Shown one piece after another: positions 16,105-25,532 of a stretch of DNA of 43,379 nucleotides. Position numbers and translations under genes: made by a program. The notes beneath the pieces are model-generated. The model made no database searches. It was not told the origin of the DNA and saw only the letters and a program-made list of their open reading frames with translations. The stretch's first letter is position 1, and every line of letters begins with the position of its first letter. Origin of the DNA: Rothia terrae (GTDB lineage Bacteria > Actinomycetota > Actinomycetes > Actinomycetales > Micrococcaceae); assembly GCF_012396615.1 (NCBI RefSeq), contig NZ_JAAXPV010000018.1:1-43379 (forward strand). Reading direction: 5' to 3'.

Positions 16105-17043
16105 ATGAAGGCTATGGATTTTAAAGAACGCCTGTGCACCCCCGTCATGATGGAAAACCCTCACGCTGATCGCGTGAAGGATATCGCTAAGCTCGCTACC
16201 CGTAGCGTCCGCACTAAGAAGAAGCAATTTTTGGTGGAGGGACCTCAGGCTGTGCGTGAGGCGCTGAAAGCTCACCTTGAGAACCCAGTCTTGGACGCGG
16301 TCTATATTACCGAGGCGGCGTTTGAACGTCACGATGACATTGCTGAGCTGATGGAAGAGGTCCACGGAACACCGACCCCTGAAGCTGGACGCAAGGTGTT
16401 TATGCGTATGGTGACCGATGAGGTTCTGGATGCCATGGCTGGGGCTGTGACTCCTCAGGGCGTTCTTGCGGTTTCATTTATGTTAGATAAAACCCCTGCC
16501 GATATTTGGGGTGCAGACGCTATCAACCCCCACCTTGTTGCTGTCTTGGCACGCGTCCAGGACCCGGGTAACGCAGGCACTATTATTCGAACTGCCGATG
16601 CCGCCGGTGCCGATCTTGTGGTTCTGTCTAAAGGTACCGTTGATGTCTATAACCCTAAGGTGGTTCGATCAACAGCGGGATCAATTTTCCACGTACCCAT
16701 GATTTCAGGCGTTGAGCTCGAAGAATTTGCCGAGGACGCTAAAGCCCAAGGCATTGGTGTTCTGGCAGCTGATGGCTACGGCAAGGTTAACCTCAACGAC
16801 CTTGAGGATGCGGCTGCGGCAAAGCGTCTTGGCGTTGAGTTGGAAAATAAGCCAAAGTATGACTTATCTCGTAAGACCATGTGGCTGTTCGGTAATGAGG
16901 CTCAGGGGCTGAGTCCTGAAGAAAAGCGTCTGGCGAATACGCGAGTTGCTGTGCCGGTGCACGGTAGCGCTGAGTCCTTGAATGTGAGTATCGCCGCGGC
17001 CGTTTGTCTGTACGCGTCTGCTCGTGCGATTCATGAGGCTTGA
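16105..17043 (+). CDS. TrmH/SpoU-family RNA 2'-O-methyltransferase
   Basis: A 312-residue RNA methyltransferase. An N-terminal substrate-binding domain (about 15-105, QFLVEGPQAVREAL) precedes the knotted SPOUT domain with its three motifs: VQDPGNAGTIIRTADAAGA near 152, WLFGNEAQGL near 263 and SAESLNVSIAAAV near 292. Family members methylate ribose in tRNA or 23S rRNA; TsnR-type enzymes can give thiostrepton resistance. Its place between rplT and pheST matches tsnR in mycobacteria. The start is uncertain: ATG 16105 is used, with ATG 16114 or 16147 as alternatives; no strong ribosome binding site is visible. Confidence 0.85.
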   Translation: MKAMDFKERLCTPVMMENPHADRVKDIAKLATRSVRTKKKQFLVEGPQAVREALKAHLENPVLDAVYITEAAFERHDDIAELMEEVHGTPTPEAGRKVFMRMVTDEVLDAMAGAVTPQGVLAVSFMLDKTPADIWGADAINPHLVAVLARVQDPGNAGTIIRTADAAGADLVVLSKGTVDVYNPKVVRSTAGSIFHVPMISGVELEEFAEDAKAQGIGVLAADGYGKVNLNDLEDAAAAKRLGVELENKPKYDLSRKTMWLFGNEAQGLSPEEKRLANTRVAVPVHGSAESLNVSIAAAVCLYASARAIHEA

Positions 17044-17051
17044 GGTGTTCG

Positions 17052-17480
17052 ATGTCCAAGCAGTTTGACGTTCAGGTAGTGGGTGCCGCCATCCTGAATT
17101 CTCTCGAGAATCCCACCAAAATCTTGTTGAGCCAGCGAAGTGGTCCTGAATCTTTGCGCGGAAAATGGGAGTTTCCCGGTGGCAAAGTGGATGCGGGGGA
17201 GACCTGCCAAGAGGCGCTTGTGCGTGAACTTGTCGAAGAACTCGGTATTGAGACAAAGCTCAGCGTAGAAATCCCCGGACCTTTTGAGCAGGGGTGGCAA
17301 CTGACTGAACGCCACGCCATGCGAGTGTGGTGTGCTGAGATTTCAGTGGGAGAGCCACGAGCGCTTGAAAGGCAACTCGCAGTGCAGTGGTTTGATGTGG
17401 CTGAGACTTTGAAGGAAATCGACTGGATTCCTGCAGATTTTCCTATTGTTGAGGCCCTTTTAGCGACCATTCAGAGATAA
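17052..17480 (+). CDS. MutT-type Nudix hydrolase
   Basis: A 142-residue Nudix protein with a full Nudix box beginning GGKVDAGET near residue 40 and ending RELVEELGI near 62. The N-terminal strand DVQVVGAAIL and RGKWEFPGGK are typical of 8-oxo-dGTP/CTP pyrophosphohydrolases, so it probably cleans oxidised nucleotides. The ATG at 17052 was chosen because GAGGTG precedes it; a TTG at 17040 overlaps the upstream stop. It is likely co-transcribed with the methyltransferase and is followed by a terminator. Confidence 0.85.
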   Translation: MSKQFDVQVVGAAILNSLENPTKILLSQRSGPESLRGKWEFPGGKVDAGETCQEALVRELVEELGIETKLSVEIPGPFEQGWQLTERHAMRVWCAEISVGEPRALERQLAVQWFDVAETLKEIDWIPADFPIVEALLATIQR

Positions 17481-17491
17481 AAAATAGTGAT

Positions 17492-17525
17492 ATGGCGGCG
17501 TCTAGCGTGGACGTCGCCATTTTTT
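17492..17525 (+). terminator. Terminator after the Nudix gene
   Basis: An 11-bp stem with one G-U pair (17492-17502 with 17510-17520) has a seven-base loop and runs into six T. Confidence 0.9.
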
Positions 17526-17587
17526 CGTTAAGTAATAAATAATTTGAACATACAAATTTTTCGTATTACCCACCCCTGAGAGTAACA

Positions 17588-17606
17588 TTAGTCTTGCCTA
17601 AATAAC
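17588..17606. promoter_or_regulatory. Candidate DtxR/IdeR iron box upstream of efeU
   Basis: The 19 bases beginning TTAGTCTTGCCTAA resemble the DtxR/IdeR consensus TTAGGTTAGGCTAACCTAA at both TTAG and CTAA ends but diverge in the left centre and right edge. It lies 30 bases before the efeU start, where an iron-bound repressor would be expected. Confidence 0.4.
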
Positions 17607-17635
17607 TTCTAAGTCTCATTTAAGTAAGGTTTACG

Positions 17636-18454
17636 GTGCTACAAAATTTCTTGATTGGCTTGCGCGAAGGGCTTGAAGCAGCTCTCGTCGTAGGCATTTT
17701 GCTTGCCTACGTGCGTAAGACCAACCGTCACCACCTTGTACCTAAAATCTGGGCTGGCGTTGGTTTCGCAGTGCTCGTCTCACTTGGGTTTGGCGCGCTT
17801 CTGACCTTCGGACCGCAGGGCCTCACCTTCGAAGCTCAAGAAGCAATCGGTGGCTCACTGTCCATTATCGCCGTTGGTTTTGTTACCTGGATGATTTTCT
17901 GGATGGCAAGCAACGCGCGACATCTATCGTCCGAACTCGGCCAAAAAATTGATGCGGTACAGACCAGCACATGGTCTGTGATTGTCTTGGCTGCTCTATC
18001 TGTTGGACGCGAGGGGCTAGAAACTGCGCTCTTCTTATGGGCAGCTACTAAGGCCAGTGGCCAAGGAATCAGCGTGGCTCTGATGGGTGCTCTTGCCGGT
18101 ATCGCGGTGGCAATCGTCCTTGCTTGGTTACTGATGAAGGGCGTTCTCAAGCTGAACCTCTCAACCTTCTTCACCTGGACAGGTGCCTTCCTGATTTTTG
18201 TTGCCGCGGGCGTCCTCGCTTACGGTGTCCATGACCTGCAAGAGGCTGGCCTCTTACCCGGCCTGCACAATCTTGCGTTTGATGTCTCGCATATTATTGC
18301 ACCCACCTCAGTGACAGGAACCTTGCTGAAGGGCATCTTTAACTTCTCGCCCGCGACCACTTGGGCTCAGGCTATTGTATGGGTGCTTTACGTAGCAATC
18401 GCCCTTTTCTTCTTTATCGCTGCTCAGCGTAGAAACACCCGCGCGCGCCGCTAA
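17636..18454 (+). CDS. efeU: EfeU/FTR1-family iron permease
   Basis: A 272-residue membrane protein with seven predicted helices. The two family iron motifs of type REXXE are visible: REGLEAAL near residue 9 and REGLETAL near 127. EfeU imports iron across the membrane after EfeB and EfeO have handled it outside. The start is GTG at 17636 with TAAGG upstream. It is the first gene of a complete efeUOB set; the E. coli K-12 copy of efeU is frameshifted, but this one is intact. Confidence 0.93.
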   Translation: MLQNFLIGLREGLEAALVVGILLAYVRKTNRHHLVPKIWAGVGFAVLVSLGFGALLTFGPQGLTFEAQEAIGGSLSIIAVGFVTWMIFWMASNARHLSSELGQKIDAVQTSTWSVIVLAALSVGREGLETALFLWAATKASGQGISVALMGALAGIAVAIVLAWLLMKGVLKLNLSTFFTWTGAFLIFVAAGVLAYGVHDLQEAGLLPGLHNLAFDVSHIIAPTSVTGTLLKGIFNFSPATTWAQAIVWVLYVAIALFFFIAAQRRNTRARR

Positions 18455-18482
18455 TTCACTCACATTCAATCGAAAGAAAATC

Positions 18483-19661
18483 ATGACATCTCATCATATT
18501 CTCAGCACTTTCGCAATCACCTCTTTGGCAGCAATGACGCTGGCAGGGTGCACTCCTAATAATCCAGCTTCAGGTTTCGACGGCTCGATCAAGGTTTCGT
18601 CAACCGAGAGCGAATGCAAGGTGTCCGCCACCGAAATTAAAGCCGGGAACACAGTGTTTAACGTGACCAACGATGGCTCACAGGTTACCGAGTTCTACAT
18701 TCTGGCAGAGGACGGTCTGCGCATCATTTCAGAAGTTGAAAACATCGGGCCAGGCATTACTCGCAATCTGACAGTCACCCTCTCCGAGGGCAACTACAAG
18801 ACCGCGTGTAAGCCGGGTATGGTTGGCGATGGCATCCGCGGTGATCTCACGGTTACGGCTAACCCCGATGCACAAGAAGTCTCAGCCGACGAGCAAAAAC
18901 TCCGCGAAGACGCACAGACCCAGTACGCTGCGTACACCAAGGATCAGATTGATCAGTTGGTTACTGCCACCGAATCTTTTGCCGAAGCCTACAAATCAGG
19001 TGACGATGATGCTGCTCGTGAACAGTACGCACCTGCACGACTGCACTTTGAACGAGTAGAGCCGGTGGCGGAGTCATTCGGGGATCTCGACCCCGCACTG
19101 GATGCGCGTGAAGCTGACCTTGAAGAAGGTCAGGAATGGACGGGGTGGCATCGCATCGAAAAGGATTTGTGGCAGCCTACCGCTGAAGAAAATGACGGCA
19201 AAAAGTACACGCCGTTGACCGACGCTGAGCGCGCAGAAGTAGCTGACAAGCTCGTTGAAGATACCAAGAGTCTCCAAGAGAAATCTCGCGACCTGGCCTT
19301 GACCGTTGACCAGATTGGCAACGGTGCGAAGGGACTTCTCGATGAGGTCGCAGCAAGTAAGGTAACCGGTGAAGAAGAAATCTGGTCGCACACCGATCTG
19401 TCAGACTTCCAAGGAAACATCGACGGCGCTAAGGTCGCATACGACGTTCTCAAGCCCATCGCAGAAAAGAAGGACGCCGAGCTAACTAAGGACCTCGACA
19501 AGAAATTTGCTGATGTTCAGCAGCTTCTTGACCAGCACTCAACTGACGGCACATTTGTCAGCTACGAAGAGCTCTCTGAAGACCAAGTACGCGAGCTTTC
19601 AGACGCAATCGATTCGTTGAGCGAACCCCTTTCTAAACTCACCGGAACAGTCGTCAGCTAA
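18483..19661 (+). CDS. efeO: EfeO iron-binding lipoprotein (cupredoxin plus M75 domain)
   Basis: A 392-residue lipoprotein with a signal peptide ending in the lipobox LAGC (Cys23). A cupredoxin-like domain (about 30-126) is followed by the imelysin/M75 domain (about 140-390), which carries the HXXE metal motif as HRIE (223-226) in GWHRIEKDLW. It should bind iron outside the membrane and hand it to EfeU. It follows efeU by 28 bases with GAAAGAAAA upstream. Confidence 0.94.
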   Translation: MTSHHILSTFAITSLAAMTLAGCTPNNPASGFDGSIKVSSTESECKVSATEIKAGNTVFNVTNDGSQVTEFYILAEDGLRIISEVENIGPGITRNLTVTLSEGNYKTACKPGMVGDGIRGDLTVTANPDAQEVSADEQKLREDAQTQYAAYTKDQIDQLVTATESFAEAYKSGDDDAAREQYAPARLHFERVEPVAESFGDLDPALDAREADLEEGQEWTGWHRIEKDLWQPTAEENDGKKYTPLTDAERAEVADKLVEDTKSLQEKSRDLALTVDQIGNGAKGLLDEVAASKVTGEEEIWSHTDLSDFQGNIDGAKVAYDVLKPIAEKKDAELTKDLDKKFADVQQLLDQHSTDGTFVSYEELSEDQVRELSDAIDSLSEPLSKLTGTVVS

Positions 19662-19698
19662 ATTTCATCACCCACTTACCCCCGCGACAGGAGCACCC

Positions 19699-20961
19699 AT
19701 GCCCACCAATAATCAACCGCGTTTTACTCGCCGCGCCGCGCTCGGTGGTGCAGGTGCTGCTGTTGCGGCGGCATCGGCGGCCGGCGCAGGCTACTGGGCA
19801 GGACGTCCAGCCCCAGCCCAGGCCGCTGATGATTCTCACGCCTTTTACGGAGAGCACCAAAGCGGTATCGAAACCCCGGCACAGGACCGCATGCACTTTG
19901 TTGCTCTCAACGTCAAAGTTGAAACTGCCGAAGAACTCAAGGAGCTGTTCCAGGAATGGAGTGAAGCCGCGGCGATTCTGATGGCAGGCCACGAACTAGG
20001 AGACGCCACAAACTACGAAACTCCGCCCGATGACACTGGCGAAGCAATGGATCTGTCTGCAGCTCACCTGACTCTCACCTTCGGGTTGGGACGCTCGCTT
20101 TTTGTAGATGGCAACGGCAAGGACCGTTTTGGCTTTGCCCATCAGCTCCCCGAAGCTCTTGTTGAAGTTCCTAAAATGCGCGGGGACGCACTTGAAGAGA
20201 ACCGTAGCGGGGGAGACCTCTGCATTCAAGCCTGCGCTGATGATCCGCAGGTCGCCGTCCATGCCATTCGTAACCTTGTGCGTATCGCATCCGGACGGGC
20301 CGTCGTCGCGTGGAGCCAGCTCGGTTTCGGGCGAACCTCATCCACCTCAACCACGCAGAAAACTCCGCGTAATCTTTTCGGTTTTAAAGACGGCACGAAC
20401 AGCCTGAAAACTGAGAATGCAGACTTGCTAGCGCAACACGTGTGGACGTCCACCGAGAATTCTAAGGGGAATCCCAACTGGATGAACGGTGGATCTTACC
20501 TTGCGACGCGCCGCATCCGTATGCTCATTGAACCGTGGGATAGGGCGCCGTTGCGCGAGCAAGAGGATATTATCGGGCGTACTAAGCGTGAGGGTGCACC
20601 GCTTTCAGGCGGTGGTGAATTCGATGCTCCCGACTTTTCGATGAAGGGACGCGGCGGGCCGATTATCCCGCATAACTCGCACCTGTATCTGATGCATCCC
20701 GACCAAAATAATGGTGTGCAGATGCTCCGACGCGGCTTCAATTACACCGATGGTACGGACGGTCTCGGTCACCTGGATGCAGGGCTATTCTTTATTGCCT
20801 TTGTCTGCGACCCGCGCACGCACTTTATTCCGATGCTTCGCACCATGACCAGTTCAGATGCGCTCAGCGAGTACCTCAAACACAATGGCTCAGCACTCTT
20901 TGCGGTGCCGCCGGGTATCCGCGATGAAAATGATTTCATTGCCTCGGGCTTGTTCGAATAG
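19699..20961 (+). CDS. efeB: EfeB, Tat-exported DyP-type haem peroxidase
   Basis: A 420-residue DyP-type peroxidase with a twin-arginine signal (FTRRAALGGAG, Arg11-Arg12) and a hydrophobic Ala/Gly stretch to about residue 43. The family distal motif GXXDG is present as GFKDG (228-232), and the NSHLYLMHP to RRGFNY segment holds the proximal haem ligand. In EfeUOB it oxidises ferrous iron or may take iron from haem. Tat export fits folding with haem in the cytoplasm. It lies 37 bases after efeO. Confidence 0.94.
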   Translation: MPTNNQPRFTRRAALGGAGAAVAAASAAGAGYWAGRPAPAQAADDSHAFYGEHQSGIETPAQDRMHFVALNVKVETAEELKELFQEWSEAAAILMAGHELGDATNYETPPDDTGEAMDLSAAHLTLTFGLGRSLFVDGNGKDRFGFAHQLPEALVEVPKMRGDALEENRSGGDLCIQACADDPQVAVHAIRNLVRIASGRAVVAWSQLGFGRTSSTSTTQKTPRNLFGFKDGTNSLKTENADLLAQHVWTSTENSKGNPNWMNGGSYLATRRIRMLIEPWDRAPLREQEDIIGRTKREGAPLSGGGEFDAPDFSMKGRGGPIIPHNSHLYLMHPDQNNGVQMLRRGFNYTDGTDGLGHLDAGLFFIAFVCDPRTHFIPMLRTMTSSDALSEYLKHNGSALFAVPPGIRDENDFIASGLFE

Positions 20962-21084
20962 AAGAGGGCTTATTCATAGGCACCTGCAAGCCCATTCGGA
21001 ACGCAGTATGTTTCCGCACGGTAGAGATACTCTTTTGACGCCGGTAAGGTGGAAGAAGTCCTAGATACCTAGTGAGCAGGAACA

Positions 21085-21547
21085 ATGAGTCAAAACCACA
21101 ACGACTTTTCCGAGCACAGTACGTATAGCGAGCGCGTGACCGAGCGCTTTGTAGGCAAAGATGTGTCAGCCACCCCAGCGACGGTGCGGGTTCTGCAAGC
21201 GGTGGCAATTGTGGGAACAACACTCACGTATCTTGATACCTACCTCTTAACCGACCGGCGCGGGTGGATCAGCATTCTTCTTGGTGCTTTCCTATGCTTT
21301 TTTTATCTGCAGGTTTGTCGTGCGCGGTTTGGGCGCCCGCAACGGTACCGCGCGCATGATTGGCTTTATCTGCGCGATATTCTCTGTCATCGGTGGTGGC
21401 TTGGGGTTGGTGCTGGCGCTGTCTAACCCATACACTTTCGCAGATATTGCTGTAGCTTCTAGCTACCTTGTATTGGGCTTAGCGTGGTTTGTTTTCGACT
21501 ACCAAAAACCCTCCAAACAGCACTTTGGATCTCAGCTGAAGCAGTAA
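21085..21547 (+). pseudogene. Small multi-span membrane protein gene broken by a one-base shift in a T7 run
   Basis: The frame from ATG 21085 (GCAGGA upstream) runs through VRVLQAVAIVGTTLTYLD and WISILLGAFL, then after seven T (21298-21304) loses its hydrophobic character and stops at 21426. The +1 frame from the same point continues as FFICRFVVRGLGARNG, IGFICAIFSVIGGGLGLVLA and LVLGLAWFVFDYQ to TAA 21545-21547. With one T fewer the gene would encode about 152 residues with four or more helices. It may be a real mutation, a phase-variable tract, transcription slippage or a sequencing error. The product is unknown. Confidence 0.75.
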
Positions 21548-21661
21548 TTTATTCCCACTATCTCTTCACCTTTTTCTCGCGTCCCTTACCTGTATTAGAC
21601 TGGTAGAGAATGCCTGAAATACGGCAGTTATCCCAGATTCATCGATGTGAAGAAGAGTTTT

Positions 21662-22789
21662 ATGACTGATTCACCGACCGAGAATGCGCAGAACCCAGAA
21701 TCTTACGAGGTTTTGGCGAATATCGCACAGGTCCTAGAGAACGATCCCGACAACGGTTTAGAGAAAGTTCGTGAGGCGTTTAACGGCGAGTTTGAGCGTG
21801 CTCAGCAGGCAGTGGCTGAAGAGGCAACTGATCTCGATCAGCTCAAGCGCGTGCGTTTGGCATTTACAGGCGACAAGAGCGCGTTTACCCTGGCGAATAA
21901 GCAGATGCGTAGTCTCTCAAAGGAGCACAAGGCTGAGGTCGGTAAGCTCATGGGTCAGGCTCGCGGACGCTTGAACAAGGTTCTTGAGGGCCGTACCGCC
22001 GAGCTTGAAGCTGAACGCGAGGCTCGCATCCTCGTCGAAGAAGCTGTCGATGTGACCGCTACGTCCGGTCGTCGTCATGCCGGCGCGCGTCACCCCATCA
22101 ACGTTTTGCAGGAATCTCTGACCGACATCTTTGTGGGTATGGGCTGGGAAGTTGCTGATGGCCCCGAGCTTGAATCTGAGTGGTACAACTTCGATTCGCT
22201 GAACTTCAAACCCGACCACCCCGCGCGTGAGTTGCAGGATACTTTCTTCGTTGATCCTGTTGAGAAGCATCTGATGCTGCGTACTCACACCTCACCGGTG
22301 CAGATGCGCTCGCTACTGTCACGTGATGTTCCGCTGTATATTGTGTGCCCCGGTCAGGTGTACCGCACCGATGAGCTGGACGCGACGCACACCCCCGTCT
22401 TCCACCAGATTGAAGGCTTGGCGGTTGATAAGGGCCTGAGCATGGCTGATTTGAAGGGCACTTTGGAACACCTTGCACGTTCCATGTTCGGCCCCGAAGC
22501 GAAGATTCGCCTGCGTCCTAATTACTTCCCGTTCACTGAGCCTTCCGCTGAGCTTGATATCTGGCATCCCACCGCTAAGGGCGGTCCCCGTTGGATCGAG
22601 TGGGGCGGTTGCGGCATGGTTCACCCCAACGTTCTGCGCGCTGCTGGGATTGACCCTGAAGTCTACTCTGGCTTTGCTTTCGGTATGGGTATTGAACGCA
22701 CTCTCATGTTCCGCAACGGCGTTGCCGATATGCACGACATGATTGAGGGCGATATTCGTTTCTCACAGCAGTTCGGAATGGAGATCTAA
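21662..22789 (+). CDS. pheS: Phenylalanyl-tRNA synthetase alpha subunit
   Basis: A 375-residue PheRS alpha chain: a coiled-coil N-terminus (about 1-105) and the class II catalytic core with [40 protein letters not shown] and the motif 3 end [13 protein letters not shown]. The start is ATG at 21662 with GAAGAAGAG before it; GTG at 21647 would add five residues. No T-box leader is visible. Confidence 0.97.
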   Translation: MTDSPTENAQNPESYEVLANIAQVLENDPDNGLEKVREAFNGEFERAQQAVAEEATDLDQLKRVRLAFTGDKSAFTLANKQMRSLSKEHKAEVGKLMGQARGRLNKVLEGRTAELEAEREARILVEEAVDVTATSGRRHAGARHPINVLQESLTDIFVGMGWEVADGPELESEWYNFDSLNFKPDHPARELQDTFFVDPVEKHLMLRTHTSPVQMRSLLSRDVPLYIVCPGQVYRTDELDATHTPVFHQIEGLAVDKGLSMADLKGTLEHLARSMFGPEAKIRLRPNYFPFTEPSAELDIWHPTAKGGPRWIEWGGCGMVHPNVLRAAGIDPEVYSGFAFGMGIERTLMFRNGVADMHDMIEGDIRFSQQFGMEI

Positions 22790-22791
22790 TA

Positions 22792-25341
22792 ATGCGAATT
22801 CCTTTGTCTTGGCTGCGTGAATACGCGCCTGTTCCTGCAGATGCTACTGCAGAAGATGTGATGGCTGACCTGGTGAAGGTTGGTTTTGAAGAAGAGGACG
22901 TTCACCGCCCCTCTGACGAGCTGTCCGGCCCAATTGTCGTTGGCCAGGTTCTGTCGATGGAATCCGAAACTCACTCCAACGGTAAGACTGTCAACTGGTG
23001 CCAGGTTCGAGTTGTCCCTGAGGGACAGACCCAGACTCTGACCGGTAAGGGCATTGAAGAATCTGGTGTGCAGGGCATCATTTGTGGTGCGCACAACTTT
23101 GTACCCGGTGACAAGGTGGTAGTAACGCTGCCCGGAGCTGTTCTGCCCGGTGGTTTTGCGATTACTGCGCGTAAAACCTACGGCCACAAGTCAGCAGGCA
23201 TGATTGCGTCCGTCAAAGAACTCGGTATTGGTGACGACCACGGCGGAATCCTCGTTCTGTCTACTCTCGGTCTTGATCCTGAAATCGGCACTGACGCGAT
23301 GGAACTGCTGGGGCTGTACGACCAGGCTGCTGAAGTCAATGTGACTCCCGACCGCGGTTACGGTTTCTCCATTCGCGGTATTGCCCGCGAATACTGCCAC
23401 GCGACCGGCAACTCCTTCGACGATTTCGTGCTCGAGTTGGCTGCGAAGGCACCGGCTGCTAACGCGGCAGGCTTCCCTGTCAAGGTTGATGACTCAGCTC
23501 CTATTCACGGAAACTCAGGTTGCACCCGCTTTGTGACTCGCAAGGTAACCGGCTTCGACGCATCCGCACCCGTACCTACCTGGATGTCATCGCGTCTGCG
23601 TTTGGCAGGCGTCCGCTCCATCTCGCTGGCAGTGGACATCTCTAACTACGTCATGCTTGAGACCGGCCAACCCCTGCACTTCTACGATGCAGACAAGCTG
23701 GACGGTAGCATCATTGTACGACGCGCATCCGCAGGTGAAAAGCTCACCACCTTGGATGAAAAAGAACGCGAACTGCACGCTGAAGATCTTTTGATTACCG
23801 ATGCGTCCGGCCCCATTGGCTTAGCCGGCGTTATGGGCGGCGCATCCACTGAGGTATCCGAATCAACCAGCAGCATCCTGATTGAAGCTGCTCGCTTTGA
23901 CGAGGTTTCGATTGCTCGCACTGCCCGCCGTCATAAGCTGACGTCCGAGGCATCCAAGCGTTTTGAACGCGGCGTTGACCCGCAGATCCAGGCGGCAGCT
24001 GCCCAGCGTGCTGTTGATTTGCTGGTAGAGCTCGGCGGGGCAACTGTTGAAGAAGGCGTCACCGATTTCGGCGATGCGTTTGAACCCACCGTGGTAGAGC
24101 TTCCTAACGCATACACTGCATCGCGTGTGGGCATCAACTACACTCCCGAGCAGGTCACTCAGACACTGACTGAAATCGGCGCCAGCGTTGAAGCGGGGGA
24201 GAGTGCTTACCGCGTCACCGTTCCGTCATGGCGTCCGGATATCACCGATAAGGAAGATCTGACCGAAGAGGTCGCTCGTCTGGTGGGCTACGACCAGATT
24301 CCTTCGACCCTTCCGGTAGCTCCTCCCGGACGCGGTTACACCGTTGAGCAGACCGTGCGCCGTCGCGTGCTCAACTCTTTGGCTGCTGCAGGTAGCGTTG
24401 AAGTCTTCGCGTACCCCTTCGTATCAGCCGACGATAACAACCTGTGGGCATCAGCATCAGCCAATGAGACCGTTGAATCCATCAAGCTGGCTAACCCCAT
24501 TGCTGAGAACACCGGTTGGATGCGCCGATCACTGCTTCCCGGACTCACCACCGTGCTCAAGCGCAATACTGCGCGCGGCTTCCGCAACTTAGCGATTTTC
24601 GAAACCGGTTACGTCTTCATTCCGAAGGCTGAACTCGGTGTAGAGAGCATCCCCGGCCTGGGCCAGAAGCCCGCCGACGATGTTCTTGAGGCTATCAACG
24701 CAGGTTTACCCGAACAGCCTCGCTACATCGCTGGTTTGTTCGCTGGTACTGACACCGAAGCAACCCCCGGCGTCACCCCGCGAGCTTACGATTGGCAGGA
24801 CGCAGTAGATGCGGTTCGTCTGATTTCTTCCGTGACCGGGGTAGAGATTGTTATTTCTCAGGGTACTCACCAGGCCTTCCACCCGGGACGTACCGCAGCC
24901 CTATCGCTGGCTGACGGAACCCACCTGGGCTATGCCGGTGAGTTGCATCCTAAGCTCCTTGCAACCACTGATATGCCCGAGCGCACTGCGGCCTACGAGC
25001 TGAACTTCTCAGCGCTGATCGAGGCTAAGACCGGCGTGATTGAGGCAACCGGTATTTTCGGTTACCCTGCCACCAACCAGAACGTGGCGTTGATTGTGGA
25101 CGCGGATATTCCCGCATCCGACATCAAGGCGGCGCTCGCTGAAGGTGCAGGCGACTTGCTTGAAGATATCCGCGTGTTTGACGATTACCGTGGCACCGGC
25201 ATCGAAGAGGGCAAAAAGTCTGTTGCGTTTACCCTGCGATTCCGCGCAGATGACCGCACTTTGACTGCTGATGAAGCATCAGCCGCTCGTGAGGCTGCTG
25301 TAGCTGTAACCGCTGAACGTTTTGGAGCTACACAGCGCTAA
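22792..25341 (+). CDS. pheT: Phenylalanyl-tRNA synthetase beta subunit
   Basis: An 849-residue PheRS beta chain. In order: the tRNA-binding OB domain (about 40-155), the B3/B4 editing domain (about 220-395) with RAGVRSI-like LAGVRSISLAVDISNYVM, the B5 domain (about 410-490), the inactive catalytic-like domain, and the C-terminal anticodon-binding FDX-ACB domain (FGYPATNQNVALIVD near 758 to the end). It lies two bases after pheS and forms the alpha2-beta2 enzyme with it. Confidence 0.97.
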   Translation: MRIPLSWLREYAPVPADATAEDVMADLVKVGFEEEDVHRPSDELSGPIVVGQVLSMESETHSNGKTVNWCQVRVVPEGQTQTLTGKGIEESGVQGIICGAHNFVPGDKVVVTLPGAVLPGGFAITARKTYGHKSAGMIASVKELGIGDDHGGILVLSTLGLDPEIGTDAMELLGLYDQAAEVNVTPDRGYGFSIRGIAREYCHATGNSFDDFVLELAAKAPAANAAGFPVKVDDSAPIHGNSGCTRFVTRKVTGFDASAPVPTWMSSRLRLAGVRSISLAVDISNYVMLETGQPLHFYDADKLDGSIIVRRASAGEKLTTLDEKERELHAEDLLITDASGPIGLAGVMGGASTEVSESTSSILIEAARFDEVSIARTARRHKLTSEASKRFERGVDPQIQAAAAQRAVDLLVELGGATVEEGVTDFGDAFEPTVVELPNAYTASRVGINYTPEQVTQTLTEIGASVEAGESAYRVTVPSWRPDITDKEDLTEEVARLVGYDQIPSTLPVAPPGRGYTVEQTVRRRVLNSLAAAGSVEVFAYPFVSADDNNLWASASANETVESIKLANPIAENTGWMRRSLLPGLTTVLKRNTARGFRNLAIFETGYVFIPKAELGVESIPGLGQKPADDVLEAINAGLPEQPRYIAGLFAGTDTEATPGVTPRAYDWQDAVDAVRLISSVTGVEIVISQGTHQAFHPGRTAALSLADGTHLGYAGELHPKLLATTDMPERTAAYELNFSALIEAKTGVIEATGIFGYPATNQNVALIVDADIPASDIKAALAEGAGDLLEDIRVFDDYRGTGIEEGKKSVAFTLRFRADDRTLTADEASAAREAAVAVTAERFGATQR

Positions 25342-25362
25342 AACATTCTATCGATGATAGTG

Positions 25363-25395
25363 AAAAGGGACGCTAGTGAGCTAGCGTCCCTTTTT
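25363..25395 (+). terminator. Terminator after pheT
   Basis: A perfect 14-bp stem (25363-25376 with 25381-25394) with a TGAG loop ends in T5. A small CTATC/GATAG hairpin precedes it. Confidence 0.93.
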
Positions 25396-25532
25396 GCTGG
25401 AGTGTTCAGCCGTAAAATCTGTGAACTCGGTGCGAATCGGCGGTTATATTACCCAAACGGTGTCGTTGATAAGTGTGATGTGAGGTAGAGTTGACTGTTC
25501 ACAGATGTTCGGTGAAATGGTAGGAGAAAACC

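Noticed and set aside
20966-20993. GGGCTT/AAGCCC hairpin after efeB as a terminator
   Set aside because: Only six base pairs with a long loop and no T-tract.
21647-22789. T-box leader for pheST
   Set aside because: The 100 bases upstream lack the T-box consensus and specifier-loop structure and contain no terminator.
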